A DNA stretch of 60,539 nt from Prosthecobacter sp. (GCA_021733925.1 JAIPJY010000043.1:1-60539), one strand, 5' to 3'. Counted from the first letter of the stretch, positions 10,135-19,355 are shown. The notes: a model not told the origin generated them from the sequence alone. Translations and numbers: made by a program.

Positions 10135-11313
10135 TCAATGAATCGACACCACCACACCGGCACGAACATGCGTGGCCAGGCGCACGATGTCCCAGTTCGA
10201 CAGGCGCACGCAGCCGTGGCTGGCGCTGCGGCCGATGCCGTCGGGATCACTCGTGCCATGCAGGCCGATGCCCGGCTTGTCCAGTGCCACCCAGATCACT
10301 CCCACAGGGTCGTTGGGGCCGGGTGCGAGCAGGTACGTCTTGTCGCTGCGCTCGCCGGTCTTCAGGAAGGAGAGGTCATAGCGAAAGTCCGGCAGCCGGG
10401 CGATGCCCTTCACCTTCCACTCGCCGAGAGGAGACTCCGTCTGGTCTGAGCCGATGGTCACGGGATAGGCCGCGACGAGTTTTTCCTTCTCAAACAAACG
10501 CAGCATGTTGTCCTTCGTGTCCACCTTGATGGAGATTTGCTCGGGAGTCAGCAGGGCGGTTTGGGCGGGTGTGTCTTCAGCGGCTTGCGGCTCCTCTGCG
10601 GGCTTGGCGTCCTTGCCTTTCGGCTCGTCCTTCTTTTTGTCGGCGGTCTGCTTTTTCTTGGCCTTCTCGTGCTCAGCCGCCGCTTCCTCCTGCTTTATCG
10701 CTATGAGATCCAGCAGCGGCAGGTCCTTCACGCCGCCTACTTCAAAAGGCACCACATTCGGCACCTTCAGCGTGTCTCCGGCTTTGAGGGTCTCCAGTTT
10801 GCCTGGGTTCAGCTCCTTGAGGTAATCGACATCCACGTGGAATTTTTCTGCCACCGCCTCCGCCACCGTCGCATACGGCAGCCATTTCAGCTCCGCCAAT
10901 TCAGGCACCCCCTTTGGCAGTTCGCCGGTGGTTTTGACTTCGGCCTCCGTCACCCCATACTCAATGAAGACGTCCTTCACACTGGCGAGGTCCATGTCGG
11001 CGAGATCCGGCAGCGGGAGGGGCTGATCAGGCTGGCCTTCCTCCTTCGCAGGAGCGCCTGCGGCGGGCAGGGGCGGGAGGCCGTGCGCCTCACGGTACAA
11101 ACCCAGCGCCTTCTCTGAAAAGCCACCGTAGCGCCCGTCGATCTTCCCCGGTCCGAAGTTCGCCCGGTCGAGAAACACCTGCAGCCGCGTCGCCGCCTCA
11201 CGCTCCTTGGTCACTGCGGGAGAGGCCGGTGGGCTGTCAGCCGCGGTGAGAGCCAGAGGGCATGGCAGAGTGAGGGAGATGGCAAGCAGCAGACGAAGCA
11301 CAGGGGGATTCAT
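10135..11313 (-). CDS. L,D-transpeptidase (YkuD family) with LysM domain
   Basis: A 392-residue exported enzyme that would cross-link peptidoglycan stem peptides (3-3 links) or attach proteins to them. The start at 11313 gives a signal peptide (MNPPVLRLLLAISLTLPCPL); the open frame extends further upstream only into repetitive DNA. After the signal come a short peptidoglycan-binding-like helical region (about 40-80), a LysM-like segment (about 147-186), a Lys/Glu/Ala-rich linker (205-250) and the YkuD catalytic domain (about 258-392). The active-site signature is complete: H352 in LHGT, then S365-H366-G367-C368-V369-R370, with C368 the nucleophile. The gene is convergent with the giant surface-protein gene, with only 32 bases between the two stop codons. 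Confidence 0.9.
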   Translation of the reverse strand: MNPPVLRLLLAISLTLPCPLALTAADSPPASPAVTKEREAATRLQVFLDRANFGPGKIDGRYGGFSEKALGLYREAHGLPPLPAAGAPAKEEGQPDQPLPLPDLADMDLASVKDVFIEYGVTEAEVKTTGELPKGVPELAELKWLPYATVAEAVAEKFHVDVDYLKELNPGKLETLKAGDTLKVPNVVPFEVGGVKDLPLLDLIAIKQEEAAAEHEKAKKKQTADKKKDEPKGKDAKPAEEPQAAEDTPAQTALLTPEQISIKVDTKDNMLRLFEKEKLVAAYPVTIGSDQTESPLGEWKVKGIARLPDFRYDLSFLKTGERSDKTYLLAPGPNDPVGVIWVALDKPGIGLHGTSDPDGIGRSASHGCVRLSNWDIVRLATHVRAGVVVSIH

Positions 11314-11384
11314 GCCAAGGATACGGCGGTGCCTCGACAAGCGCGTGTGCGGAAATCCGCCCGCGAACACCGCGAGGCGCCCCA

Positions 11385-11997
11385 TATGGACTGCGGTCGC
11401 GCAGCGAGGCACGAGCGCAGCTACCGCTTTCCGACGTGCAGGGTGGCATACACCTGCCGCCAGACACACGAATGCGGGAGCGGCTGAGTCCTTCGCAGGC
11501 CGGTCTGCACACGCACACCACGAGACGCTCGAAAGCGGCAGCTTCACCCTTTCAGGGTTGCGCAGCCGCACTCCAAAGGTGCCTCGTCTGCTCACGCCTC
11601 CCCTATGGACTGCGGTTGCGCAGTGAGGCACGAACGCAGCTACCGCTTTCCGACGTGCAGGGTGGCATACGCCTGCCGCCAGACACACGAATGCGGGAAC
11701 TGGTGGCCTTTCGCAGGCCGGTCTGCACACGCACACCACGAGACGCTCGAAAGCGGCAGCTTCACCCTTTCAGGGTTGCGCAGCCGCACTCCAAAGGTGC
11801 CTTGTCTGCTCGCGCCTCCCCTATGGACTGCGGTTGCGCAGTGAGGCACGAACGCAGCTACCGCTTTCGACGGGCCGGCAGGTGCACGCATTCGTGAATT
11901 ATCCGAAGGCGGGAACGGGTGGCCTTCCGCTAGCCGTTCACCTCACGCGCACCACAAGACGCTCGAAAGCGGGAGCTACCGCAGCCGCACTCCAAAA
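11385..11997. repeat. Tandem array of 218-219-bp intergenic repeats (GGAGTGCGG family)
   Basis: Three head-to-tail units begin at 11385, 11604 and 11822 with TATGGACTGCGGT(C/T)GCGCAG. The first two are nearly identical over 218-219 bases; the third has diverged in the middle and ends near 11997. Each unit is itself an imperfect inverted repeat: the left end GGACTGCGGT..GCGCAG is answered by GCGCAGCCGCACTCCAAA at the right end, and AGCTACCGCTTTC by GAAAGCGGCAGCT. The same end sequences frame single elements at 20880-21069 and 26812-26975. Open frames through this array are by-products of the repeat. It fills most of the 766-base gap between the L,D-transpeptidase gene and the next gene. Confidence 0.85.
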
Positions 11998-12079
11998 ACG
12001 TCATGCTTCGTCAGGCAACAGGCTCAAAAACGCCACCCTTTTTCGCCATGAAATACGAAACCTATGCTAAACCTACCCC

Positions 12080-12577
12080 ATGCGTGCCCCTCGACGCGAG
12101 ACCCCCACCACCCACCCGGAGAAAGCGCCAGCCGACTCCGCACCCGCGATCCGTACCGAAGGCGAACTGAAGAAACTCATCGCAGGAAAAGGCAAAGCCG
12201 ACACCGCGCAGACGGCAGCCGTCCTCGCCCGGGTCAGCATCGTCATGGCCGACTACCTCGAAAGCGGCAAGCCCATTGGCATCGCGTTGAATCCCGTGGA
12301 AATTCTCTCTGCGATCTGGGCCGCCATCAAGGAAGCGGAAGGCCAGCCCAGCCCCTGGCCGGACGGCGCGGATGCGCGCGCCTTCTTCATCCACGGCCTC
12401 TACGACGAGATCATCCAGCAGCCCAGCAACATCTTCGAAACCAAGCTCTTCCCCGACTGCACGGAGCGCTACATCCCCCTCGACAAAGCCACCTGGAAAG
12501 CCTGCCTGCAGCGCCTGCATGAGCAGATCATCGCCAGCGGCACGAAGATCGGGGAGCGGAAGAAGCGCGGGGGATGA
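12080..12577 (+). CDS. Hypothetical protein, 165 residues
   Basis: A soluble 165-residue protein without signal peptide or membrane helix. The first 25 residues are Pro/Ala/Arg-rich and probably disordered; the rest looks like a compact, mostly helical domain with EGELKKLIAGKGKADTA, a central NPVEILSAIWAAIKEAEG segment and a C-terminal LHEQIIASGTKIGERKKRGG. I do not recognise the family. Codon use and position after the repeat array support a real gene. An overlapping frame from 12064 is a shadow. The gene stands alone, with the next gene downstream on the opposite strand. Confidence 0.65.
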   Translation: MRAPRRETPTTHPEKAPADSAPAIRTEGELKKLIAGKGKADTAQTAAVLARVSIVMADYLESGKPIGIALNPVEILSAIWAAIKEAEGQPSPWPDGADARAFFIHGLYDEIIQQPSNIFETKLFPDCTERYIPLDKATWKACLQRLHEQIIASGTKIGERKKRGG

Positions 12578-12770
12578 GTGGGGCTGCACGCTCTGGAGGA
12601 GAGGGGGCGTCCCGATCCCTCCACGCGTGCGCAATGCCCAGCGGGCACGCGCATTTTCGACACTCCCGGAATCGTGGTCTGAAGGGCTGGCGGACTCAGC
12701 CCAAGGCGCAGCGTAGCAATCACTGGGTCATGCATGAAGAGCCCACCGCACCAAAGGCCGTGCCCCTGAG

Positions 12771-13340
12771 CTAGGACTCAAACCAATGAGTGACCTTGGG
12801 TTTGTCGGGGAAGATTAAAAGATTGGGGTCAAACTTCGGATACACTCGCGCGGTGCGGTCACCGTCTCTGCTGCCGACCACGACCACGATGTGGGTCCAT
12901 TTGGGATCTTGATCTTGGATCGTATGACTGAACTGATATTTCTTTCCGGCTTGTGCCGTGCTCTGTCCCTCAATCTTGATCACGAAGCTTGTGGCCTTTG
13001 GGTTTTCACGCTTCATGCGTTCCAGCTTTTTGGTGTACTCCTCTTCGAGCTTGGTCTGGTCGAGTTCCGGGCCCGCGCTGCCTTGGTGAACCAGCGTGTT
13101 GTTGGCGTCGAAGAAGTAAACAAAGGCCATGAGATCCTTCATCGGCATGTCCTCCGTGAGCGTGACGGTGAATTCGATTGTCGGTTTCGACTTGGCATAC
13201 ACTCCATTGATCTTCCTCGTCCCGGGCAGGGTCTTCCCCTTGGAGATCGGGCCCACTTGAATCTTTGGCTTTGGCTCTGCTGCCCACGCCGCAGGTGCGG
13301 CCCACATGCCCAGAGTCAGCAAAATAATGATCATTCTCAT
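12771..13340 (-). CDS. Exported hypothetical protein, 189 residues
   Basis: The start at 13340 gives a clear signal peptide (MRMIIILLTLGMWAAPAAWA, cut before AEPKPK); the longer open frame upstream is not needed. The mature part of about 168 residues looks like a beta-rich domain, with alternating stretches such as TIEFTVTLTED, AFVYFFDANNTLVHQG, SFVIKIEGQSTA and HIVVVVGSRDG, and a charged helix near ELDQTKLEEEYTKKLERMKRE. The family is not recognised. It may be a periplasmic or outer-membrane-associated protein. It is divergent from the AsmA-like gene, with 247 bases between the two starts that should hold both promoters. Confidence 0.75.
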   Translation of the reverse strand: MRMIIILLTLGMWAAPAAWAAEPKPKIQVGPISKGKTLPGTRKINGVYAKSKPTIEFTVTLTEDMPMKDLMAFVYFFDANNTLVHQGSAGPELDQTKLEEEYTKKLERMKRENPKATSFVIKIEGQSTAQAGKKYQFSHTIQDQDPKWTHIVVVVGSRDGDRTARVYPKFDPNLLIFPDKPKVTHWFES

Positions 13341-13587
13341 GCCGCGAATATTGGTGCTGCCCAGATCCAAGCAAGAATAAAACTCCTGGCCTGTCGTCAC
13401 AGTTCCTAATTCACCGCTGCCACTCGTGGCCGCACCTCGCCGCTTTCCATGGTCACTGGGCACGGCCCACCTGAATGACAGAACCGCCACCACTATCCGC
13501 ACCGATAGCTGTGACGGGAGACGCTGCACGGATCTCCTTCCTCCTCCCGGGCTGCAGCGCCTCCAGCGGCAGCCCGTCACCCATCCG

Positions 13588-15477
13588 ATGTCCAAGGCCA
13601 AAGTCCATCCTCCGCACCGCAGGCTCCGCCTGGAGCTCATCGCCATGGGGGTGATCATCGCGGTCTCGTTTGGCGCTTATCACTGGCTGGTCAGCACCGC
13701 CCAGGCCACCCTGCGCCAGCGTTTGACGGAGCGGGGGCTGAACCTCACCAGCAGCAGCGAATCGTGGTCCCTCTTCGGCGGGATCGCTCTCAACAACGCT
13801 GCGCTGCGCGGTCTGCCGGACAATGAACCGTTGATCGAAATCAGCGCCCTGCATGTGGACATCCTCTGGCGGGAGGTGTGGAAGACGCGCAAAGCCGTCA
13901 CGCGCTGGCACATCACGGACGGCACCCTCACCCTGCATGATTCGGACGGGGCGGTGAGCTTTGAGCACTTCACCACCGAACTCTCCGTGCTGGATGACAA
14001 GATCGAGATCGCCCAGCTCGAAACCATCAATGGCCCCGTCTCCATCGCCGTCTCCGGAGAGATCCTCACCGCCAAAGCCAGCCCCGACACCCCGCACCAG
14101 ACGGAGGCCTTCAAGCTGCGGCTGAAACCCGTGCGCTCTGTGATGAACATGCTGAGTTTCAAGCCCGGCGGTGGCACCTTTGCCATCACCGGCAGCTTCA
14201 CGGTGGATCTGCAAGCCGACGCTGCAAAGTGGACCGCCAAGCTGCATGGCAGCGGCCCCAAGCTGGAGCTGCACGGCGTGCCCATGAAGAAGGCGGAGGT
14301 GGATGCCCAGATCTCCCAGTCAGATTTGAATCTCACCTCCAAGATCGCCTTCGCCAAGGGCAGCGCTGCGGTGGAGGCCTCCCTCTCAGGCTGGCAGGAT
14401 CAGCCGCTGCTGCTCTCCGGCACGCTCACCGACACCGCCGGGCGCAAGGACACCTTCAAAGGCAAGCGCGTGAGCAAAACCGACACGCTGACCATCTCCC
14501 GCCTCAGTGGCGATGCCAATCTGCTGGAGCTCGCGCTCAACATCCCCGTGCTCGCGGCCGGTCTGCCGAAGGACGTCAAGGTCACCACCTTTCCAGACAT
14601 CATCGCGGAGGACTTCGTGCTCCGTTCCGGGTCCCAACCACCCACGTGGACGCTCGGCTCCATGCGGATTCGCAGCGCCGCCGCCCTCATCGTCACCGTG
14701 CGTGAGCATCCGCTGGTCATCACCCACCTCCAGGGCAGCGTCTCCTACGATCACCGCGCCTGGCATTTCGAAAGCTTGAAGGGGAAAATGCTGGGCGGAG
14801 AGTTCGCGCTCGTCGCCAGCTTCGATGGCAAAAAACTCAGCGGTGATGTCGCCCTGCAGACCCTGCATCTCGACACCCTCACGCCCTGGGTCGGCAAGCT
14901 CAGCACCAAGCTGGAGAATGCGCAGATGACGCTCACCTATCGCGGAGTCATTGGCGATGACCCCAGCAACTCCACCGGCACCGGCACGCTGGACCTCACC
15001 GATGCACCCATCGTGCACGTGCCCCTGCTGGATCAGGCCTATCAGCTCTTCCCCAAAATCCTCAACCGCGAGAGCGCCCGTGACACCGGGGAGGTGCGCA
15101 CCACATTCATCATGAAGAACGGCGTCGCCATGGTGGAGCCCATGAAGGTGCTCGGGCAGTCCATCGTCGTCACCGCCCGTGGCACCGTGGATCTGAACAA
15201 GCGCACCGTGGAAGGCCATGGCCGCGCCAACATACGCGGCGTGGTGGGCGTGATCATCTCGCCCATCAGCGTCGTGTTCATGGAGATGCAGGTGAAAGGC
15301 CCCTTTGACGACATCAAAGTGGCCCCCCTTGGCCTGATCGGAGCCGCGAAAAGCGTCCTCAAAAATGCCGCCAAACTCAGCAGCATCGTCCTCCGCGAAG
15401 GCGTCTCCGTGCCCTTCGAAGCCCTCGGCATGTTTCGCCGGCAGAACACCCGGGAGGGTGTGAAGGCGGGGGAGTGA
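13588..15477 (+). CDS. AsmA/TamB-like inner-membrane-anchored protein
   Basis: A 629-residue protein with one N-terminal membrane helix (LELIAMGVIIAVSFGAYHWL, about 17-36) and a long, beta-rich periplasmic part. I chose the ATG at 13588 (MSKAKVHPPHRRLRLE) because it places the helix right after a basic N-terminus; the frame is open further upstream without a plausible start. The C-terminal third resembles the AsmA-like C-terminal region: a GTGTLDLTDAPI strand, VVTARGTVDLNKRTVEGHGR, then GVVGVIISPISVVFMEMQVKG and a short hydrophobic helix pair. AsmA-like proteins form hydrophobic grooves that carry phospholipids between membranes. The assignment comes from architecture, not from a single catalytic motif. 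Confidence 0.7.
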   Translation: MSKAKVHPPHRRLRLELIAMGVIIAVSFGAYHWLVSTAQATLRQRLTERGLNLTSSSESWSLFGGIALNNAALRGLPDNEPLIEISALHVDILWREVWKTRKAVTRWHITDGTLTLHDSDGAVSFEHFTTELSVLDDKIEIAQLETINGPVSIAVSGEILTAKASPDTPHQTEAFKLRLKPVRSVMNMLSFKPGGGTFAITGSFTVDLQADAAKWTAKLHGSGPKLELHGVPMKKAEVDAQISQSDLNLTSKIAFAKGSAAVEASLSGWQDQPLLLSGTLTDTAGRKDTFKGKRVSKTDTLTISRLSGDANLLELALNIPVLAAGLPKDVKVTTFPDIIAEDFVLRSGSQPPTWTLGSMRIRSAAALIVTVREHPLVITHLQGSVSYDHRAWHFESLKGKMLGGEFALVASFDGKKLSGDVALQTLHLDTLTPWVGKLSTKLENAQMTLTYRGVIGDDPSNSTGTGTLDLTDAPIVHVPLLDQAYQLFPKILNRESARDTGEVRTTFIMKNGVAMVEPMKVLGQSIVVTARGTVDLNKRTVEGHGRANIRGVVGVIISPISVVFMEMQVKGPFDDIKVAPLGLIGAAKSVLKNAAKLSSIVLREGVSVPFEALGMFRRQNTREGVKAGE

Positions 15478-15546
15478 GGGGTTGGTTTGGCGGGGGCCAG
15501 AAGGGTCATGTGCACCGCGTGAAATGGAGATGCGGAACCATCGACC

Positions 15547-15888
15547 TCAAGAAGCCGGATCGAACCCGAACTCTCGTAGCTCTTGCTGGCAGTGGCAGCC
15601 CTTCGCGATGCGCGCGGCCCATGCGACAGCTTCTTCGCGCGAGGGGAGTTCGAGGACCAGGAAGCCGCCATTGAGCGGAGGCGCCCACGAGTATCCGCCT
15701 GCGGAGAACGTGCCATCGGCCGCGACGAGCACCGGCGGGACCGCCTCGTCGATGCCGCCGCCGAAGACATAGACGCCGGCGGCTTTTGCTTCCTCGATGG
15801 CCGCGTGTGAGTCGCGAACCACCGCCTCCCATTCGTAATCGGGAACGACCATCGCTGCGCTTGGAAATGAGATAAGGTATTTGGCCAT
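15547..15888 (-). CDS. YCII-related (DGPF-type) domain protein
   Basis: A 113-residue single-domain protein of the YCII-like dimeric alpha/beta fold. It starts MAKYLISFPSAAMVV, has the helix EEAKAAGVYVFGGGID, the APPLNGGFLVLELPSREEA segment and the typical ending WAARIAKG. Members are often encoded next to ECF sigma factors or are small ligand-binding or peroxidase-like proteins; no sigma gene is adjacent here. The start at 15888 follows a purine-rich stretch. It is convergent with the AsmA-like gene, with 69 bases between the stop codons. The fold assignment is good; the biochemical role is unknown. Confidence 0.75.
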   Translation of the reverse strand: MAKYLISFPSAAMVVPDYEWEAVVRDSHAAIEEAKAAGVYVFGGGIDEAVPPVLVAADGTFSAGGYSWAPPLNGGFLVLELPSREEAVAWAARIAKGCHCQQELREFGFDPAS

Positions 15889-15996
15889 GGAATTCTTTCT
15901 TTAGGAGTGGAAGTCAGCCGTGCACGAAGTTTCGTTGCCGAACGAGCCAGGCTCAGCCACGGGTTCGCTGCAGCGCAGGGTTGGACGACATTGGAT

Positions 15997-16386
15997 TCAT
16001 GGATGGTTCCCAGCTTTTTTACGTTCCTCCCTCGCCTCAGCCGCTCTAATGAAATCTTTGTAGAGAATCATAGGGTAGTTTGGCGTTGCGAAGATTACCG
16101 GTCGAATGACCAGCATCATACCAGACTCCTCGAAACTCGGAATAAGAAAGAGACTGTAAAAAGTTGGAGCAATCGGATCGCCGTTGGGAGAAAGGTGTAT
16201 GTTGCCATCGTAGCTCCAATGACCGGTCTCGCTCTTCCACGCTTTATCCTCTGACCGAATCATCCGCGTGTATGAGTGGTCATCTTTGAACTCGAATTGA
16301 TAGTCCCATCGTTCGCCTTTGATGCCGTATATCGAGCCGCGCCAATATCCGGGTATAACTTCGGGATCTGGGGTTGAGCGGTTCAT
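15997..16386 (-). CDS. Hypothetical protein, 129 residues
   Basis: A small soluble protein with a lipocalin-like pattern: it starts MNRSTPDPEVIPGYWRGSIY, followed by YQFEFKDDHSYTRMIRSEDKAWKSETGHWSYDG, reminiscent of small beta-barrel proteins that test for a change in a written value (GxW start, then alternating strands). No signal peptide is present. The C-terminus is helical (YKDFIRAAEAREERKKAGNHP). The family is not recognised. Local GC is lower than in neighbouring genes, which could mean recent acquisition. Confidence 0.6.
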   Translation of the reverse strand: MNRSTPDPEVIPGYWRGSIYGIKGERWDYQFEFKDDHSYTRMIRSEDKAWKSETGHWSYDGNIHLSPNGDPIAPTFYSLFLIPSFEESGMMLVIRPVIFATPNYPMILYKDFIRAAEAREERKKAGNHP

Positions 16387-16888
16387 TCAGTGGTTGGGTT
16401 GATTTATTGCACCAAGCTAACCAAAACGCCGGTTGGTGCGCAAGAGGCCTGTTGTTTTCGGCCTCTTTTCCTTGAGAGAGTTGAGCCACGGATTTCACGG
16501 ATGGGAACGGATCAGATTCTGGCATCCGTGCAGGTCGTGTGATCCGTGGCTTTAGATTTGCCTGGGCGAATCGTTTGCCGCCACGGTCTGCCCCAATGCT
16601 CCCTAATGTGGTATAAGGTATCATAAAGTTGCAGAAAGTTTTTGACTTTGAAAAAACGGACCCAAGACTTGTTTCATCCTTCGGGTGGCCGGTGTGAAGA
16701 ACGCGGCGGGCCGGGAGAGGGACAGCGAGGGAGGCAGTGAAGAACTCTGAGTCTCGCACCTGTGAGTCCGGCGCATTTGCCGGTTGTTTTCGAGGGCCTG
16801 ACCCATGCCTCTGCCACGCATCCTGCGTTCCGGCGCATCCTCAGGCCGACCCATGCCAAACGACTACCACTTATAACCACACACTACC
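16387..16888. other. Intergenic region with two hairpins
   Basis: This 502-base region has no convincing gene. A hairpin AAGAGGCC/GGCCTCTT at 16442-16467, followed by TTTCC, could stop rightward transcription. A second, larger inverted repeat runs from AGCCACG (16484) to ATCCGTGGCT (16551), with internal CACGGAT/ATCCGTG copies, and belongs to the short intergenic repeats so common in this window. The stretch 16600-16630 is AT-rich (TATAAGGTATCATAAAG) and may contain the promoter of the HTH gene that starts at 16889, although a matching -35 box is not evident. Confidence 0.5.
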
Positions 16889-17242
16889 ATGATACCGCCT
16901 GAATCCGAAACCTTCTCTTCCGCCTCCTCCCACAGCCCCGCGCTTGCGTCCAGCGCTGCCTCTGACGCGTCGCTGCCAGGGGCGGGTGTCGTGACCTTTC
17001 CGGCCTCTTCCGAGGCGTCTGCGACCGGCTCTGGCTCCTCTGCGGCCTCCGCCGCCTCCCTCGCCGCGCTGCTCACGCCGGAGCAGTTGGCCATGAAGCT
17101 CAATGTTTCGCGGCGCTGCCTGGGGAACTGGGCGCGGGACCGGATCATTCCCATGATCAAGATCGGGCGGATCTGCCGCTTTGACCTGCCGCAGGTACTG
17201 GCGGCGCTGAAGAACCACGAGCAGGTCGTCGCGAAGCGCTGA
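16889..17242 (+). CDS. Helix-turn-helix (excisionase/MerR-like) DNA-binding protein
   Basis: A 117-residue protein. Residues 1-60 are almost only Ser, Ala, Gly, Pro and Glu and are surely disordered. Residues 62-108 form a winged-helix domain of the HTH_17/excisionase type: LTPEQLAMKLNVSRRCLGNW, then IKIGRICRFDLPQVLAAL. Such proteins act as excisionases or replication/transcription regulators of mobile elements. It is followed after 23 bases by the TOPRIM protein gene and then by an ATPase gene, and the three look like one operon that replicates or controls a mobile element. The serine/alanine-rich extension is unusual for a protein that is normally about 60 residues long. Confidence 0.75.
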   Translation: MIPPESETFSSASSHSPALASSAASDASLPGAGVVTFPASSEASATGSGSSAASAASLAALLTPEQLAMKLNVSRRCLGNWARDRIIPMIKIGRICRFDLPQVLAALKNHEQVVAKR

Positions 17243-17265
17243 GAAACCCCAAGCCCACCACGCCC

Positions 17266-18141
17266 ATGAAACTCAAGCTTGATCGATTGGAGAAAGTCCG
17301 GCAGCGCGGCTCCCGGACTTTCGCCCGCTGCCCGGCCTGTGCCGAAATGGACCGGGACAGGGCGGGGGACAACCTCGTCATCTTTGACAACGGCTGCTTT
17401 GCCTGCGCCGCCTTTCAGGGCGACCGCGAGCACGCGTGCCGCATCGAGCACCTGGCGGGGGATGAGAAGGAAAAAACCCGCAGCAGCGGGCCGCCCGGTG
17501 CGTTTCCGCCGCCACGGCAGCGGCGTAAGCCTGCGCCGCCGGTGCTGCCGCCGGACTTTGCGGAGACCGCCCGCACGGCGCGTCTCAGAGCCTCCTGCTG
17601 CCTGGAGAACCAGATGGTCATGGCGGACGAGTTTGGCGTGGGGGTGGAGACGATCCGCCGCCTGGCGCTGCCGGAGGGCGGGGCGCTGGGTTTCTTCCCG
17701 CGCATCAGCATCGGCGGCACGCCCTGCCTGCCGGACCGCATCGGCTACATCTACCCGCAGGGCATCAAGATCCGCCAGCCGTGGGGAACCGAGTCCGCCG
17801 TGCGCTTTGCCTGGGCCTGCGGCCGCGCCACGGAGCCCTGGCGCTACACGCCCGCCAGCTCGCGTCCCGGGGTGCGACACTACTACATCACGGAGGGGGA
17901 GTCGGACCTTATCGCCCTGGCGGATGCTCTTTTAAGCCAAACCAAACCAGAAGATGGTATCGCCCTGGTGGCCAGTCCGGGCACCGCCTTCCGGGAGGAG
18001 TGGGCGCGGCTGTTTGCGGGCTGCTGCGTGAGCCTGGTCTTTGACAACGATGCCGCCGGGGCCGCCGCCGCCGCGCGCACCACCGCCCTGCTGCGCCCGC
18101 ATGCCACCCAGGTACGAAACCTTCACTTCCGCCGATCATGA
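17266..18141 (+). CDS. Zinc-finger/TOPRIM primase-like protein
   Basis: A 291-residue protein resembling the primase part of phage- or satellite-type replication proteins. An N-terminal four-cysteine zinc knuckle is visible (C22-x2-C25 and C44-x2-C47), followed by a Pro/Arg-rich linker (75-100). A TOPRIM domain lies at about 203-280 with its glutamate in YITEGESD (E210) and the DxD pair in LVFDNDAAG (D260, D262). The C-terminus is short, with no helicase domain; that activity is probably supplied by the next gene, whose ATG overlaps this stop codon by four bases (ATGA at 18138). Role: RNA primer synthesis or replication initiation for an integrated element (inferred). Confidence 0.8.
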   Translation: MKLKLDRLEKVRQRGSRTFARCPACAEMDRDRAGDNLVIFDNGCFACAAFQGDREHACRIEHLAGDEKEKTRSSGPPGAFPPPRQRRKPAPPVLPPDFAETARTARLRASCCLENQMVMADEFGVGVETIRRLALPEGGALGFFPRISIGGTPCLPDRIGYIYPQGIKIRQPWGTESAVRFAWACGRATEPWRYTPASSRPGVRHYYITEGESDLIALADALLSQTKPEDGIALVASPGTAFREEWARLFAGCCVSLVFDNDAAGAAAAARTTALLRPHATQVRNLHFRRS

Positions 18142-19355
18142 AAGACCTCCGCAGCTACCACAATGCCCTGGGGGCTGAGGCCCTAGCCGCCCTCGTCACC
18201 GATCCCGCGAACTTCACCGTCGTGGAGCCCGCCGCCGCCACCTTGAGCACCGCCCCGCCTGGCGGGGAGATCGCCATCACCATCACCGGCCCCGCCGCCA
18301 CGGGGAGCGCGGTGGATTTCACGGACCTGGACGCACGCCGCATCCACCTGGAGCATCCGCCGCCGCAGCCCGTGCCGGTTTTCTCGCTGCTCTCCCAGCA
18401 GATTTGCACGGCGGGAAACCTCACCGTCATCTCCGCGCAGGCGAAGGGCGGCAAGAGCGCCGTGGTGGGCGCGATGATCGCCAGCATCATGGCCGCAGTC
18501 GAGCCGAAGGCGGAGGAGGACGATGACCTCCCCGACGATGAGCCGGAGCACGATCTCCTCGGCTTCACTGCCGCCGCGCATGCCGGGCGCGCCGTGGTGC
18601 TGTTTGACACCGAGCAGTCCCCTTATGACGCCTGGAACCTCGTGCACCGCTCTGCGCAGCGTGCCGGCGTCTCCGCCATGCCCGGCACTTTTCGCGGCTA
18701 CTCCCTCGCGGACGTTTCCACCGAGAAACGCCGCGCCTACCTCGCTGCCGAGATGCAGCGCGCGCAGGAGGAATGCGGCGGCATCCACAGCGTCTTCATC
18801 GATGGCGTGGCCGACCTGTGCAAAAGCCCGAATGACGACATCGAAGCCTTCGCCTTGGTGGAGCAACTCGCGCAGCTCGCCATCGCCCACGCCTGCCCCA
18901 TCATCCTCGTGCTGCACGAGAACCCCTCCGGCTTTGAAACCGGCAAGACACGCGGCCACCTCGGCAGCCAGCTCGAGCGCAAAGCGGAGAGCAACCTCCG
19001 CATCGCCAAGGACGGCAAAAGCGGCGCCTCTATCATTTTTTCAGAGCGCTGCCGCCACGCCTGCATCTCCCGCGATGACGCCCTGCGCTTCGCCTGGTCC
19101 GTCCCCGACGGCATGCACATGACCGTGGAGGCGGAGACCAAGGAAAGCCGCACCGAGACTGCACGCCAGAACGAGCAGCCTGAGTGCCAGGCGGTGTTTG
19201 CGGGGCATGTGGGGGAGATTTCATACGGCGAGATGAAGCAGCGTATCATGATCAATGCGCACGTGGCGGAAAGGAGCGCCAAACGTCGCATCAAGCAGTG
19301 GCTGTCCATTGGGTTGATCAAGCAGGTGGCTACGGGAAGTTATCTCCGCTGTTGA
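18138..19355 (+). CDS. RecA-fold AAA ATPase (RepA/AAA_25-like helicase)
   Basis: A 405-residue ATPase of the RepA/DnaB-type RecA fold. The Walker A motif is AQAKGGKS at 100-107, an acidic FDTEQS strand follows at 156-161, and Walker B is SVFIDGVADL with D222. The sensor-like ILVLHENP (256-263) and the TRGHLGSQLERKAESN segment fit hexameric plasmid or phage replicative helicases. The last 50 residues look like a small winged helix (EMKQRIMINAHVAERSAKRRIKQWL). It is translationally coupled to the TOPRIM gene by a four-base overlap. A perfect 54-bp palindrome lies 65 bases behind the stop. Together these genes look like the replication module of a satellite or plasmid-like element. Confidence 0.82.
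   Translation: MKDLRSYHNALGAEALAALVTDPANFTVVEPAAATLSTAPPGGEIAITITGPAATGSAVDFTDLDARRIHLEHPPPQPVPVFSLLSQQICTAGNLTVISAQAKGGKSAVVGAMIASIMAAVEPKAEEDDDLPDDEPEHDLLGFTAAAHAGRAVVLFDTEQSPYDAWNLVHRSAQRAGVSAMPGTFRGYSLADVSTEKRRAYLAAEMQRAQEECGGIHSVFIDGVADLCKSPNDDIEAFALVEQLAQLAIAHACPIILVLHENPSGFETGKTRGHLGSQLERKAESNLRIAKDGKSGASIIFSERCRHACISRDDALRFAWSVPDGMHMTVEAETKESRTETARQNEQPECQAVFAGHVGEISYGEMKQRIMINAHVAERSAKRRIKQWLSIGLIKQVATGSYLRC

Noticed and set aside
11314-11739. N-terminal extension of the L,D-transpeptidase frame into the repeat array
   Set aside because: The extension is translated repeat DNA; the signal peptide starts at 11313.
11436-11897. Overlapping open frames inside the tandem 218-bp repeats
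   Set aside because: The same peptide is repeated in each unit, with no start context and no conservation expected.
11385-11997. CRISPR array
   Set aside because: Units are 218 bp and contiguous, without short repeats separated by unique spacers; no cas genes in the window.
12762-12790. tRNA-like T-arm on the minus strand (GGTTTGAGTCC)
   Set aside because: The flanking five-base stems do not pair and no acceptor or D-arm is found; it is the end of the 189-residue gene.
13426-13587. Longer N-terminus for the AsmA-like protein
   Set aside because: The extra residues lack a membrane signature and would bury the helix that follows the ATG at 13588.
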